From contig NZ_JAKSYE010000034.1 in assembly GCF_022829685.1 (NCBI RefSeq), forward strand, positions 1 to 64,000: a stretch of DNA of 64,000 nucleotides, given 5' to 3'. The position numbers and the translations under genes are program-made. Within the stretch, counting starts at the first letter, position 1, and each line of letters starts with the position of its first letter. The notes under the pieces were generated by a model. It ran no database searches. It worked only from the letters and a program-made list of their open reading frames with translations, and was not told the DNA's origin. Shown piece by piece: positions 16,407 through 24,947 of the stretch. Source of the DNA: Methylobacterium sp. E-045 (GTDB taxonomy: Bacteria > Pseudomonadota > Alphaproteobacteria > Rhizobiales > Beijerinckiaceae).

Positions 16407-16753
16407 GGCAGGGCCTCCGCTGGGGCGTCGATCAGTTCCTCGACCTCGCAGACGAGGTCGCGCCCGCGCCCGTCGGGGTCCGCCGCCGTGCGGATCACGA
16501 AGCGGCGTGGCCCCGAGGCGAGCCGCATGGCGGGCGTGACGTCCGTGCGGTAGGCGATGCGGATGCGGTGGGTCGCCACCGCATCGGACCGGCCGCCGCG
16601 CAGGCGCTCGGCCTGGCCGGTGGAGTCCAGCGTCCCCCACAGGAGCGGCCCGGCCACGAACCGGCGCAGGTGCCCGCCGAACCCGTCCGGGTCGTCGACG
16701 AAGCGTTCGAGCACGTAGCGGCGCCGCCGCGCGCCGATGGACGGGTGCGTCAT
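16403..16753 (-). CDS. GTA gp7-like head closure/stopper protein
   Basis: A 116-residue phage head-closure protein (SPP1 gp16/HK97 gp10-like fold). The conserved strand pattern HRIRIAYRTDVTPAMRLASG precedes the C-terminal EVEELID. It lies between the adaptor (gp6) and tail terminator (gp8), as in other GTAs, and joins capsid and tail. It overlaps gp8 by 4 bp. Confidence 0.78.
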   Translation of the reverse strand: MTHPSIGARRRRYVLERFVDDPDGFGGHLRRFVAGPLLWGTLDSTGQAERLRGGRSDAVATHRIRIAYRTDVTPAMRLASGPRRFVIRTAADPDGRGRDLVCEVEELIDAPAEALP

Positions 16754-16776
16754 GACAAGGCTCCGGTAACGGTACG

Positions 16777-17337
16777 TTAGAGGCGCATCCGGCGGTGCGG
16801 CGCGATCAGCGCCTCCACCATCGGGGGAAAGGTCACCGGCAGGTCGCCCCGGTTCTCGAACCCGTGCGCGGCGAGGAGCCGGATCGCCTGGACGAGGGCC
16901 GGGGGGACCGGCGGACCCGCTCCGCCATAGCCGGCATCGACCTCGATGAAGGCGGCGGCCCGGTCCAGGGCGGGAAGGGCGGGCGAGACGACCAGCCCCG
17001 GCGCCTCCATGGTGTCCGGCGCGAGGCGAACGAGGCCGGAGTCGAAGGCCGTGACGGTCCCCGCCGCATCCACCGAGCCGGCGCTCGCCAGGGCGACGAG
17101 GGGGCTCAGGGGAAGGGGCACGAACCCGTCCCTGGGCCAGGCCGTGAGCATCACCCGGTAGCGCCCCGGCGCCAGGACGCGCCGCGTGGCCAGCTCGACC
17201 ATGGCGCGGGCCGAGGCGATCAGGCTCTCCACCAGACCGTCCTCGGCGGTAATGTCCGGGTCGAGGCGCAGGTGGGCGCGCATGTCGGCCAGGGTGACCG
17301 GCTCGACGATGGCGGCATCGACGCGTATCGGATTCAT
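16777..17337 (-). CDS. GTA gp6-like head-tail connector (adaptor)
   Basis: Connector of 186 residues: the N-terminal VTLADMRAHLRLDPDITAEDGLVESLIASAR is the classic gp6-like helix pair. It sits under the portal ring. Normally it directly follows gp5; here 1.7 kb carrying two oppositely oriented protease genes separates them. Start ATG at 17337. Confidence 0.82.
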   Translation of the reverse strand: MNPIRVDAAIVEPVTLADMRAHLRLDPDITAEDGLVESLIASARAMVELATRRVLAPGRYRVMLTAWPRDGFVPLPLSPLVALASAGSVDAAGTVTAFDSGLVRLAPDTMEAPGLVVSPALPALDRAAAFIEVDAGYGGAGPPVPPALVQAIRLLAAHGFENRGDLPVTFPPMVEALIAPHRRMRL

Positions 17338-17374
17338 CGTCGTCTCCGGGCGGGCGGTGAAGGGGGCGGGTGGA

Positions 17375-18133
17375 ATGGGTCTCGACACGCGAACGATGGG
17401 TGCCGCGCTGCTGCTCGGCCTCGCCGCCGCTCCGGCCGGCGCCGTGGTCGGCGGCCGGGAGGCGCCGGAGGCGGCCGGCTCGGCCGTGATGGTGCTGTCC
17501 TCGAACGGCGGCGTGTGCACTGGCATCGTGGTGGCGCAGGACGCGGTGCTCACCGCCGGCCATTGCGTGGCGGCCTCCCCCCGCCGGGGCGGTACGGAGC
17601 ACCGGGTGCATGTTCGCGACGAGGCGGGCCAGCCGGTGCTGATCGAGCTCGCGGCCCGCGCGGTCCATCCCGGCTACGATGCCGGCGCCATCGCCGGGCG
17701 CCGGCGCTCCATCGATCTGGCCCTCGTCCGCACCGCGACGCCGCTTCCCGGCCGCTTCCGCCCCACCCCGCTCAGCGCCGCGCTGCCGCGTGCCGGCGAG
17801 AACCTCGTCCTGGCCGGCTACGGGGTCTCGAAACCGGGCGAGCCGCGCACCACCGGCACCTTCCGCAGCGCCGTGCTGCCCGTGGTCGAGCCCTACGGGC
17901 AGAGCCGGATCCTGGTCTGGATGAAGCCGTCCGGCGGCGCATCCGGCGCCTGCCAGGGCGATTCCGGCGGGCCGATCGCGGAGGCGCCCGGCGCTCCGCC
18001 GCTCGCCGTCTCGGCCTGGGTCGGAGGCGGCGCCTGCGGCGGCATCTCGCAAGGGGTGCTGCTGGGGCCGCAGCGGGCGTGGATTGACCGGACGCTGGCG
18101 GAATGGGGGTCTGGAACGAACTGGAGCCCCTGA
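17375..18133 (+). CDS. Secreted trypsin-like serine protease (first of a tandem pair)
   Basis: A chymotrypsin-fold protease of 252 residues. It has a cleavable signal (about 1-23, ending in AGA) and mature start VVGGREAP, the usual trypsin N-terminus. The triad is complete: His in LTAGHC, Asp in RSIDLALV, and Ser in GDSGGPI. Cysteines near His and Ser suggest disulfides. It is plus-strand within a minus-strand phage operon, about 37 bp from the gp6 start, so it must have its own promoter. The substrate is unknown. It could be a periplasmic or exported protease unrelated to GTA function, or a release factor. Confidence 0.85.
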   Translation: MGLDTRTMGAALLLGLAAAPAGAVVGGREAPEAAGSAVMVLSSNGGVCTGIVVAQDAVLTAGHCVAASPRRGGTEHRVHVRDEAGQPVLIELAARAVHPGYDAGAIAGRRRSIDLALVRTATPLPGRFRPTPLSAALPRAGENLVLAGYGVSKPGEPRTTGTFRSAVLPVVEPYGQSRILVWMKPSGGASGACQGDSGGPIAEAPGAPPLAVSAWVGGGACGGISQGVLLGPQRAWIDRTLAEWGSGTNWSP

Positions 18134-18238
18134 GCGGGCTCGCTGCGACGGAACCGGGAGCTTGGCCGAGGGATTGCCTTACGCTAGGCTTCATTCCAGG
18201 GACGTCCGGGGCTTTCAGCCGGGCGCGGGAGAGACACG

Positions 18239-19102
18239 ATGTTCGCGACCGCGCTCCGCAGGGCCGTCGTCACGGCGCTGGTCGGGCTGATTCCGGCTCC
18301 GGCCTTCGCCGTGATCAACGGCGAGGTCTCCCGTGATCCTAACGGCCTGCGCGCCTCCGTCGTCCGCATCGAGAGCACCCAGGGCGAGATCTGCTCCGGC
18401 ACGCTGATCGGCCCGGACCTCGTCCTGACGGCCGCCCATTGCGTGATGCATCAGGCCGGCTACAGCGTGGTCGCGGTGGACCGCGCGTTCCGCCAGCGCC
18501 GCATCCTCGCCATCGCCGCCTCCATGCATCCCGATTTCGTACCCGGCACCACGCCGGAGGATCAGCCGGGCATCGATCTGGCCCTGATCAAGCTGTCCGA
18601 GCCCCTGGGGGGCGATTTCCAGCCCCTCGATCCGCGCGGCGGCGGCGCCATCAACAGCGGCGACGCCGTGGACATCGCCGGCTTCGGCGTCGTGGCCGAG
18701 AACCGCCGCAACACCGCCCGCACCCTGCGCCAGGCCCATCTCGTGTCCATCGGCTCGCTTCAGGTCGCCAACACGGTCACGGTGGTGACCGACCGGCGCA
18801 AGCTCGCCGAGACGGCGGGGGCCGGTGCCTGCCTCGGCGATTCCGGCGGGCCGATCCTGCGCGGCGGACCGGGCGGCTACCAGATCGTCGGCGTGGTGAG
18901 CTGGTCGAGCGGCGCCATGCGCCAGGACAAGCGCGCCCGCACCGCCTGCGGCGGCTTCACGGCGGTGACCCCCACCGGCCAGCATGCCGGCTGGATCACC
19001 TCCCGCGCCGCCGAGATGGCGCAGCTCACCTCCGGCGAGGCGTCCGCGAATTTCCGGCGCTCCCACCGCTCGGACTGGATGGCGCGGCCGGGGCGGCGGT
19101 AA
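18239..19102 (+). CDS. Secreted trypsin-like serine protease (second of a tandem pair)
   Basis: Paralogue of the preceding gene, 287 residues. Signal peptide about 1-24 (AFA), mature start VINGEV, triad His (LTAAHC), Asp (GIDLALI) and Ser (GDSGGPI). It has a 35-residue extension after the usual end (AGWITSRAAEMAQLT...) that is basic and lacks a recognised domain. The spacing of about 105 bp from the first copy and the common orientation suggest tandem duplication with divergence. Convergent with the capsid gene. Confidence 0.85.
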   Translation: MFATALRRAVVTALVGLIPAPAFAVINGEVSRDPNGLRASVVRIESTQGEICSGTLIGPDLVLTAAHCVMHQAGYSVVAVDRAFRQRRILAIAASMHPDFVPGTTPEDQPGIDLALIKLSEPLGGDFQPLDPRGGGAINSGDAVDIAGFGVVAENRRNTARTLRQAHLVSIGSLQVANTVTVVTDRRKLAETAGAGACLGDSGGPILRGGPGGYQIVGVVSWSSGAMRQDKRARTACGGFTAVTPTGQHAGWITSRAAEMAQLTSGEASANFRRSHRSDWMARPGRR

Positions 19103-19158
19103 CGCGGTATGACGGGGACCGCCCCCCGGCCGGTGTCGAGCCGAGGGGCGGCCATCGC

Positions 19159-20463
19159 TCACGCGAACTTCAGCAGCTTGATCGCGTCGAAATCCTGCAC
19201 GCCGCCGCCCACGCGCTTGGTCGTGTAGAACAGCACGTAGGGCTTGGCGGTGTAGGGATCGCGCAGGACGCGCAGGCCGGCGCGGTCCACGACGAGGTAG
19301 CCGCGCTTGAAGTCGCCGAAGGCGATGGACAGGCTGTTGGCCGCCACATCCGGCATCGCCTCGGCCTCGGCGACGGGGAAGCCGAGCAGGGTCGCCACCC
19401 GGTCGGCCGCGAGCGGCGGCTGCCACAGGTAGTTGCCGTCGGCGTCCTTCATCTTGCGGATCGTGCTCTGCACCCTGCGGTTCATCACGAAGCTGGCGTT
19501 CTGGCGGTAGCCGGCGCGCAGGGCATAGACGAGGTCGAACAGCACGTCGGACGGGTTGGCGGTGGGGAAGGCCCCGGACGCGCCGGTGGCGACGAAGCCG
19601 AGCTTGCCCGGGACCCAGGCGGAATTCGCCACGTTGTCCACGCTAAGGAAGCCGCGCGGGCGGCTGACCCCGTTGCCGGTGACGAAGGCGACGCTCTCCT
19701 GTTCGGCGAAGGCCGTCTCCACCTCGTCGGCGAGCCAGGCGTCGATATCGACGATGGCATCGTCGAGAAGCGTCTGGGTCGCCGCCGGCATGGCGTAGAG
19801 TTCCATGGCCGGGAAGCTCAGCTCCGAGAGGGTGGGAGCGTCGGTCTGGGTCCGCGCCGCGGTCTCGGCTGCTCAGCCCGAGACGGCATCGGTGGCGGAG
19901 ACGGCGCGCTTGTAGAGGCCGCCGGAGATGGTGCGCACCGTGGCGAGCGCCCGGATCGGCGAGAGGTCGGCGAGGCGCCGCAGCACGTCGCGCTCGACCG
20001 TCTGCGGCACGAGATAGCCGCCGTCGGGGCCGGAACCGGCCGAGAGCGCCTTCTCCTCCAGGCGCTTGAGGCCGCCGCTCTCGCCCGCCCGGACATAGAG
20101 GTCGAAGGCGGCCTTGTGCTCGACGGACGCCGGGTCCGGACGGCTCGGCCCGTCCCCGCCCAGGGGCGGCCGGCGGCCGTCGAGGGTCAGGCGGTCGAGG
20201 CGGGTCCGGGCGCTGTCGAGGGCCGCGTCGATGCGGGCGAGCTTCTCCTCGGTGAGGACGTCGCCCGAGCGGCGGCCCTCCAGTTCGGCGAGGCGGCTGT
20301 CGTTGGTCTCCTTGAAGGCCTCGAAGGCGCGGGAGAGTTCGCCCATGGCGGCGCCCACCTCGGCGTCGGAGGCGGGGCGCGCCGCCTTGTTCTCCAGCGG
20401 GAGGTGCGGATCGGCCTTGGTCTCCGGGGCGGCAGCGGCGTGGGGCGAAACGTGGACGGTCAT
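19159..20463 (-). pseudogene. GTA gp5 major capsid protein (HK97 fold) with in-frame TGA
   Basis: Capsid precursor of 434 codons. The first 196 codons contain the scaffold-like helix (LSRAFEAFKETNDSRLAELE) and the capsid entry motif (SAGSGPDGGYLVPQTVERDV). They end with the stop in SG-TGA-AAETAARTQTDAP. Reading through without any frame shift continues into the capsid body (LSFPAMELYAMPAATQTLLD, FAEQESVAFVTGNG) to the natural stop. Relatives have Trp at this position, so TGG to TGA is the simplest cause. The second half could be re-initiated at an internal ATG (19806) but would lack the N-arm. With the portal also broken, the gene is very likely non-functional. Confidence 0.85.
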
Positions 20464-21005
20464 GCGAGCCTCTCGGGTTGGGCGACATGGGGGAGGGTGA
20501 AGGCGGACACGGCGGCGGGCCGGGCGGACGGCGCTCCGCGCGGAGCGAGCCGGCGGGCGAAGGCGCGCAGCTCCATGGCGAGGGGCGCCACCGTCCCGCC
20601 CTGCGCGGCGGCGCGGGCGCCGGGCAGGAGCGGGAACGTGACGAGGGAGATCTCCCAGAGATCCACCGCCAGGAGGCGGCGCAGGCCGCCGCGCTGCGGG
20701 CTCGCCCGAACGGTCCGAAAGCCGATGGACAATCCGTCGAGACCGCCCTCGCGCATGAGCGCGTCGGCCTCGCGCCCGCGCTGGACGGCGAGGTTGAGAA
20801 GGCCCTCCACCCGCAGCCCGCGCGCATCCTCGCGCAGGGAGAGCCAGCGCCCGATCGGCTCGGCCGGATCGTGCTGGAACAGCATCCGCACGCCGGCGGC
20901 CCCGCGCGCGCCCAGGCTCCCCGCGAAGGCGCCGGGCGCCACCACGTCGTTGCCGAGATCGGGCACGCCGAACAGGCTGGCATAGCCGGTGAAATGGCCG
21001 TCCAT
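20460..21005 (-). CDS. GTA gp4-like prohead maturation protease (HK97 family)
   Basis: A 181-residue S78-type prohead protease. FTGYASLFGVPDLGNDVVAPGAF is the family N-terminus; the catalytic His is in LFQHDPAEPIG and the Ser lies in GGLDGLSIGFR. It cleaves capsid N-arms during head maturation. Its stop overlaps the capsid start (ATGA). It appears intact although its substrate gene is broken. Confidence 0.88.
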   Translation of the reverse strand: MDGHFTGYASLFGVPDLGNDVVAPGAFAGSLGARGAAGVRMLFQHDPAEPIGRWLSLREDARGLRVEGLLNLAVQRGREADALMREGGLDGLSIGFRTVRASPQRGGLRRLLAVDLWEISLVTFPLLPGARAAAQGGTVAPLAMELRAFARRLAPRGAPSARPAAVSAFTLPHVAQPERLA

Positions 21006-21085
21006 GGCGGGCTCCCGGAGGGTGTGGTGACAGGTGGGCGACGGCGGGATATCTTCCTCATGCCGAGGATATCCCGGAGGTGCGG

Positions 21086-21322
21086 ATGCCGCTCTACATC
21101 AAGGACGACGAGACGGCGGGTCTGGTGGCGAAGCTCGCGAAGGCGTCCGGCGTCACCAAGTCCGAGGCCGTGCGTCGGGCCGTCACGGCCGAACTGAACC
21201 GCCTGACCCCATCGGTGCCGCTGCGCGAACGCCTCGCCGCCCTACGGGCACGTCATCCGTTGCCGGAGCCCACGGGGCGGGCCGCCGACAAGGCGTTCTT
21301 CGACGACCTGAGCGGAGAATGA
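21086..21322 (+). CDS. vapB: VapB-type antitoxin
   Basis: A 78-residue antitoxin. The N-terminal ribbon-helix-helix (MPLYIKDDETAGLVAKLAKASGVTKSEAVRRAV) is of the type fused to short toxin-binding tails in alphaproteobacterial VapB/PSK proteins. GGAGG precedes ATG 21086 by 5 nt. It overlaps the toxin by 4 bp (ATGA). It lies plus-strand between gp4 and gp3 of the GTA operon. Confidence 0.85.
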   Translation: MPLYIKDDETAGLVAKLAKASGVTKSEAVRRAVTAELNRLTPSVPLRERLAALRARHPLPEPTGRAADKAFFDDLSGE

Positions 21323-21723
21323 CGCTCTTCGTCGATGCCTCCGCCCTGATCGCGATCATCACCGGCGAGGCGGAGGCCGACGCGCTCGCGGATGTCCTGG
21401 AGTCCGATCCGGACAGATTGTGTTCGGCGCTCTCCCTCTGGGAAACTGTCGCCGGCCTCGTGCGCAGCTACGCCTTCAGCGTCGAGGCGGCCCGCGAACG
21501 GGTTCGCCTGACCTGCGAGGAGGCGGATATCCGCCTCGTTCCGATCGCCGGGCGTGAGTTCGAACTCGCCATCGACGCCTATGAGCGCTTCGGCAAGGGG
21601 CGGCATCCGGCTTCCCTCAACATGGGCGATTGCCACGCCTATGCCTGCGCGAAAGCCCATGATGCGGTCCTGCTGTTCAAGGGCGAGGATTTTATCCTGA
21701 CGGACATCGTGCGGGCCGGATAG
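21319..21723 (+). CDS. vapC: VapC-family PIN-domain ribonuclease toxin
   Basis: A 134-residue PIN toxin that would cleave RNA when not bound by VapB. The acidic centre is visible: D in MTLFVDASALIAI, E in SLWETVAG, D in NMGDCHAYACA, and a late acidic residue in FKGEDFILTD. Translationally coupled to the antitoxin. Its placement may help hold the GTA region in the genome, which is inference. Confidence 0.88.
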   Translation: MTLFVDASALIAIITGEAEADALADVLESDPDRLCSALSLWETVAGLVRSYAFSVEAARERVRLTCEEADIRLVPIAGREFELAIDAYERFGKGRHPASLNMGDCHAYACAKAHDAVLLFKGEDFILTDIVRAG

Positions 21724-21893
21724 TCCCGCTGAAGCGCCGGCTCGATGGGTGCGACACCTGAACGGGCGCGCACCCGTCAAGACGAGCCGCCGGATTGGGA
21801 ATAACCGTAGGACTACATTGAGGTTTCGCGTTCCTCACCGCGGGTCGATGACATCATTCGTCGTCGGTCTGCGATGAGGAAAGGGGGGGCATC

Positions 21894-22010
21894 ATGAGTG
21901 TGAGCTTCAAGCGACACGGTGCATCCGTTCGGCTGTGCCGGCTCGGGCCGATCCCGGCATCGGCCGCGGATTCCGCCGCCGATGCCCAGGCGGCGGCCCG
22001 CTGGGACTAG
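21894..22010 (+). CDS. Possible 38-residue small protein
   Basis: The short frame MSVSFKRHGASVRLCRLGPI... ends in AAARWD. It is preceded by an unusually strong purine-rich site (GAGGAAAGGGGGG) 3-12 nt before the ATG. The first half is basic, the second Ala-rich. It is the only plausible content of the 360-bp gap between vapC and the portal 3' end. No family recognised; could be spurious. Confidence 0.35.
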   Translation: MSVSFKRHGASVRLCRLGPIPASAADSAADAQAAARWD

Positions 22011-22080
22011 ACCTGCCATTCCGGTGGAATGGCCGTCCGTGGCGGGTTCCCGGAGGCAAGTCGGAGGGGAACCGAGCGCA

Positions 22081-22909
22081 TCAGGGTGCCGCCCCGTAGC
22101 CCACCGCCTCGCGCTTCTCCGCTTGCGTGAGAAAGTCCGCCGCCTGGACCCGGCGCCAGAGGGATTCCCGCTCCGGCGCCAGGGCCTCGATGGCGTCGAG
22201 ATCGGGTTCCAGGCGGGCAGGGCCGAAGGCGGGTTCCAGCCATTGGGCGAGGCTCTCGGCGGTGCGGCGCGCTAGGGGGATCACCGTCTGGCGGTAGAAG
22301 GCACGGTTGGCCTCGGCGTAGTTGGCGTGGGTGTTGTCGCCGGAGAGGCCCAGCAGCAGGGGCGGCACGCCGAAGGCCAGGGCGATCTCGCGGGCGGCGG
22401 CCGCCTTCGCCTCCACGAAATCCATGTCTTTCGGCGAGAGCGAGAGCGGCTTCCAGTCGAGGCCGCCCTCCAGCAGCAGGGGCCGGCCGGCATTGGCGGC
22501 CCCCTGGTAATTCGCCTCGAGCTCGCCCTTCAGGCGGGTGAACCGCGCCTCGCTCAAGGTGGCGCCGTTGGACGTGGCGTAGACCAGCGCCCCGGAAGGC
22601 CGCGCGGCATTGTCGAGGAGCGCTTTGTTCCAGGCTCCGGCGGCGTTGTGGATATCCAGCGCCACCGCCGCCGCCTCCATGGGCGAAAGGCCGTAATGGT
22701 CGTCGGCCGGGTGGAACAGGGTGAGGTGCAGGATCGGCGGCACGCCCTCGCGGGTCTGATCATAGCGCAGGGTCCGGCTGCCCACCGCGTACTCGTAGGC
22801 GATGGGCCAGCCGTCGGGGCCGGGCACCACCCGCATCCGGTCCGGGCGCAGGGCGTGGAGTTCGCGCGGCGTGCCGTCGAGGCTCACCGCTTCGAGATAG
22901 GCGTTCCCC
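22081..22909 (-). pseudogene. GTA gp3 portal protein, C-terminal part (separated by IS1595 element)
   Basis: Encodes the C-terminal 70% of the portal ring subunit: ...YLEAVSLDGTPRELHALRPD, then YDQTREGVPPILHLTLFHPA, FVEAKAAAAREIALAFGVPP and LLGLSGDNTHANYAEANRAF, all characteristic of HK97-type portals. It lacks its own start and ribosome binding site because the element interrupts it. The last 8 bp (22902-22909) are one copy of the target duplication. Confidence 0.92.
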
Positions 22910-22934
22910 CGGCCTTATGGAGCAAATGCACCAA
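22910..22934 (+). repeat. Left terminal inverted repeat of IS1595-family element
   Basis: Twenty-five bases, perfect complement of the right end, preceded by the target copy CGTTCCCC. The first base (C) could equally belong to flanking DNA; assigning it to the element gives exactly 8-bp matching duplications on both sides. Confidence 0.95.
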
Positions 22935-23116
22935 AAAGCTTTGATGTGAGCGGGTTGAGTCTGGTCTGTCGCTTTATGTACCAACCTTGGCCATAGCGCC
23001 GATAATCCTGTCTCCTCCTGCTGTTGAGGACTACCCTCGGGCATCGTCAGCACCGAACCGGCGCGCTGACGGCTGAGAGTGTCGTGCGCTCCCGCCTCCA
23101 GCAGGAGAGAGATGCG

Positions 23117-23341
23117 ATGTCCGACCCACCTCGATCCCGCATGGATTCCTTAAGCGAGCCACGACCGCCCGCTTATCGAGCCGTTCTACTTGCGAAGACC
23201 GGGGCTGTTATCGGAATGGTTCGCCTTTCAGTCCAAGACGACGATCGGGCGATAGAGCGCGCAAAGTCCATGGTCGACGGTCACGCTGTCGAGCTATGGG
23301 ATGGCGTGCGGTTCATCGAGTTGTTCCCGCCCGTCGATTGA
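23117..23341 (+). CDS. Hypothetical passenger protein of the IS1595 element
   Basis: A 74-residue product starting MSDPPRSRMDSLSEPRPPAY, with a compact C-terminal part (AVIGMVRLSVQDDDRAIERAKSMVDGHAVELWDGVRFIE). The latter resembles small alphaproteobacterial proteins that end in a WDG-x-R-hydrophobic motif. The upstream GGAGAGAGA serves as ribosome binding site. Function unknown. Confidence 0.6.
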   Translation: MSDPPRSRMDSLSEPRPPAYRAVLLAKTGAVIGMVRLSVQDDDRAIERAKSMVDGHAVELWDGVRFIELFPPVD

Positions 23342-23523
23342 GACCCGAACAGAACACGAAGGTCGACGCACTTCACCGACCACCAGATGACCACCGATAG
23401 CGCCAAGGAGTACGTTTGCGGCATTGGAGGCGATACTCTGTTGCTGAACGGCTTGGCGAGCAAGCGCTTCTAAGACGAAGCCATTCAAGACACACAATCG
23501 CGAAGCGACGAGAGTCAGACGCA

Positions 23524-23793
23524 ATGGCGATCGCGGATACACCTACCAAGCCCAAGCCGCCCTCCAAGCTCGGCGCCGAGAAGCTGACGTCGGACGTCGA
23601 GCGCGCACAGGCTGTCGTAGCTGACGCGCAGGCGGCAGTGGCATCGGCCAAGCTCGTCACACGCACGGCGCAGAACCGCGCCGACAAGGCAGCACAGGAT
23701 GCGGTAGAGGCCCAAGCGAAGCTGGCTAAAGCGGTGAGCAAGGTCGGGGCAGAGCAGCTGACGCCGGAGGAGCAGAGGCGCCGCTTCGAGTGA
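23524..23793 (+). CDS. Alanine-rich coiled-coil hypothetical protein
   Basis: An 89-residue, Ala/Lys/Glu-rich protein predicted to be one long helix (SDVERAQAVVADAQAAVASA, QNRADKAAQDAVEAQAKLAK) flanked by proline-rich N-terminal residues. No family recognised. It lies between the 74-residue ORF and the DUF6894 gene, within the element. Confidence 0.5.
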   Translation: MAIADTPTKPKPPSKLGAEKLTSDVERAQAVVADAQAAVASAKLVTRTAQNRADKAAQDAVEAQAKLAKAVSKVGAEQLTPEEQRRRFE

Positions 23794-23830
23794 TCGCGAA
23801 GCAGAAGCCGAAAGCTGACGACGAGGCAGG

Positions 23831-24109
23831 CTAGTCGCTTAGTTCCTCAACCGGCGGGATATCTTCACCGAACCATATCCCAGCATAGGTCAGGGTCGCC
23901 GTGTAGACGGTGACGTTCATCTCGTTGCGAACGGATACCGTGAAGGCTTGGGTGTCTCCATCCTGTGGGACCTTGTCTTTGGCAAGCGCTGGCAGCGCGT
24001 GCATCGCCTCTTCCCGAACTTCGGCTCGGCCCGAGCATTCGCTACCGACCGAATCGCGCAATATCGATTCCTTGTCGGCTCCGTAGAAGTCAAAAAAGTA
24101 GCGGGGCAC
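23831..24109 (-). CDS. DUF6894-type small protein
   Basis: A 92-residue product beginning VPRYFFDFYGADKESILRDS, the typical start of the DUF6894 family abundant in Methylobacterium and Bradyrhizobium. The GTG start follows GAGG at 5 nt and is preferred to an upstream ATG at 24154. Function unknown. It is carried by the element and transcribed opposite to the two preceding genes. Confidence 0.7.
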   Translation of the reverse strand: MPRYFFDFYGADKESILRDSVGSECSGRAEVREEAMHALPALAKDKVPQDGDTQAFTVSVRNEMNVTVYTATLTYAGIWFGEDIPPVEELSD

Positions 24110-24416
24110 GGACACCTCACGGCTTGGCCTGTTTTGCCAATCCGTTGGGCGCATGGACGTTCCTGTCCGGTTTCACACGGAGCCGCCCCAAACAGAAAAC
24201 GGCGGCATCTGAGATGCCGCCGCGTAGGAATCCGGTGGGCGACTGCCTACTTCGGTTTCTGACCCTTGGTCTGATCTTGAGACAGGGCGGTCGCCGCAAG
24301 CGATTTTACCTGCGCTTTAGTGGGCGTCACTCGTCCAGCTAAAACGTTTGCGGCAAGGGTCGAGACCTTTGAGGAAGTCTGGCGGGGCGGGGGTGATTTT
24401 GCCATTTTGCGCCCCC

Positions 24417-24620
24417 TTAGCCTTCGGAGCGGCGAACCGCTTCCGCATAGCTGCCGAGATGCAGGCGGCCGAACTTTACGTCGGCGATCCGCCCCTGATT
24501 GACGTCGTAGCTAGCCGCAATGCGGCTGTAGATCTCGCCATTCATGAGTCGGAGTTGGACCTGTACGGCCTCCTCAAACGTGAGGCGGTGACAGGGGACT
24601 TGATGTCGTGCCTTGGCCAT
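24417..24620 (-). CDS. Small HTH-like passenger protein
   Basis: A 67-residue product. FEEAVQVQLRLMNGEIYSRIAASYDVNQGRIADVKFGRLH has the pattern of the short HTH units that follow NUMOD/HNH-type modules and of stand-alone phage DNA-binding proteins. GGAGG lies 5 nt before the ATG at 24620. The 24110-24416 interval upstream of DUF6894 contains no other supported gene. Confidence 0.55.
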   Translation of the reverse strand: MAKARHQVPCHRLTFEEAVQVQLRLMNGEIYSRIAASYDVNQGRIADVKFGRLHLGSYAEAVRRSEG

Positions 24621-24904
24621 GTGGCCTCCTGTGGGAGGCCCCGAAAAGCTTGACATGCCATCAGGCGCGCATAAAATGCACGTGTTACCAAACGACAGCC
24701 GCAAGCCTTTCGGAGCCTGTGCGGTTGAGACAAAAGCTGGGCTTGCACCCCCGGCTTTTGTCGTTTTTGGGCAGAGTTATCCCAACCCAAGCAACAGTGT
24801 CGCTTCTGATAGCTTCCGAGTCAACACTCGGTTGCTGGATAGCCTCGATTTTGCGCGACGTTGGCCGCTGACGGGCTTTAAGGGTGTTTAGGCCTCCAAC
24901 CTAC

Positions 24905-24922
24905 CGCTATAAATTTATAGCG
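24905..24922. repeat. 18-bp perfect palindrome
   Basis: CGCTATAAATTTATAGCG is a perfect dyad about 25 bp past the stop of the transposase companion gene, in a 327-bp stretch (24621-24947) without a supported gene. It may be a factor-independent stop for the transposase operon or a regulator site; no T-run follows. Confidence 0.6.
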
Positions 24923-24947
24923 CTCTAGGAAGCAGACAAAGGCCGAA

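Noticed and set aside
19873..19875. Capsid TGA as a selenocysteine or programmed read-through codon
   Set aside because: The family has Trp here, no downstream selenocysteine-type stem was seen, and the operon has other lesions; a nonsense change is simpler.
18439..20985. An 848-codon plus-strand frame over the capsid and protease genes
   Set aside because: It lies antisense to well-supported GTA genes, is dominated by Arg/Gly/Ala from GC-rich reverse codons, and has no family features.
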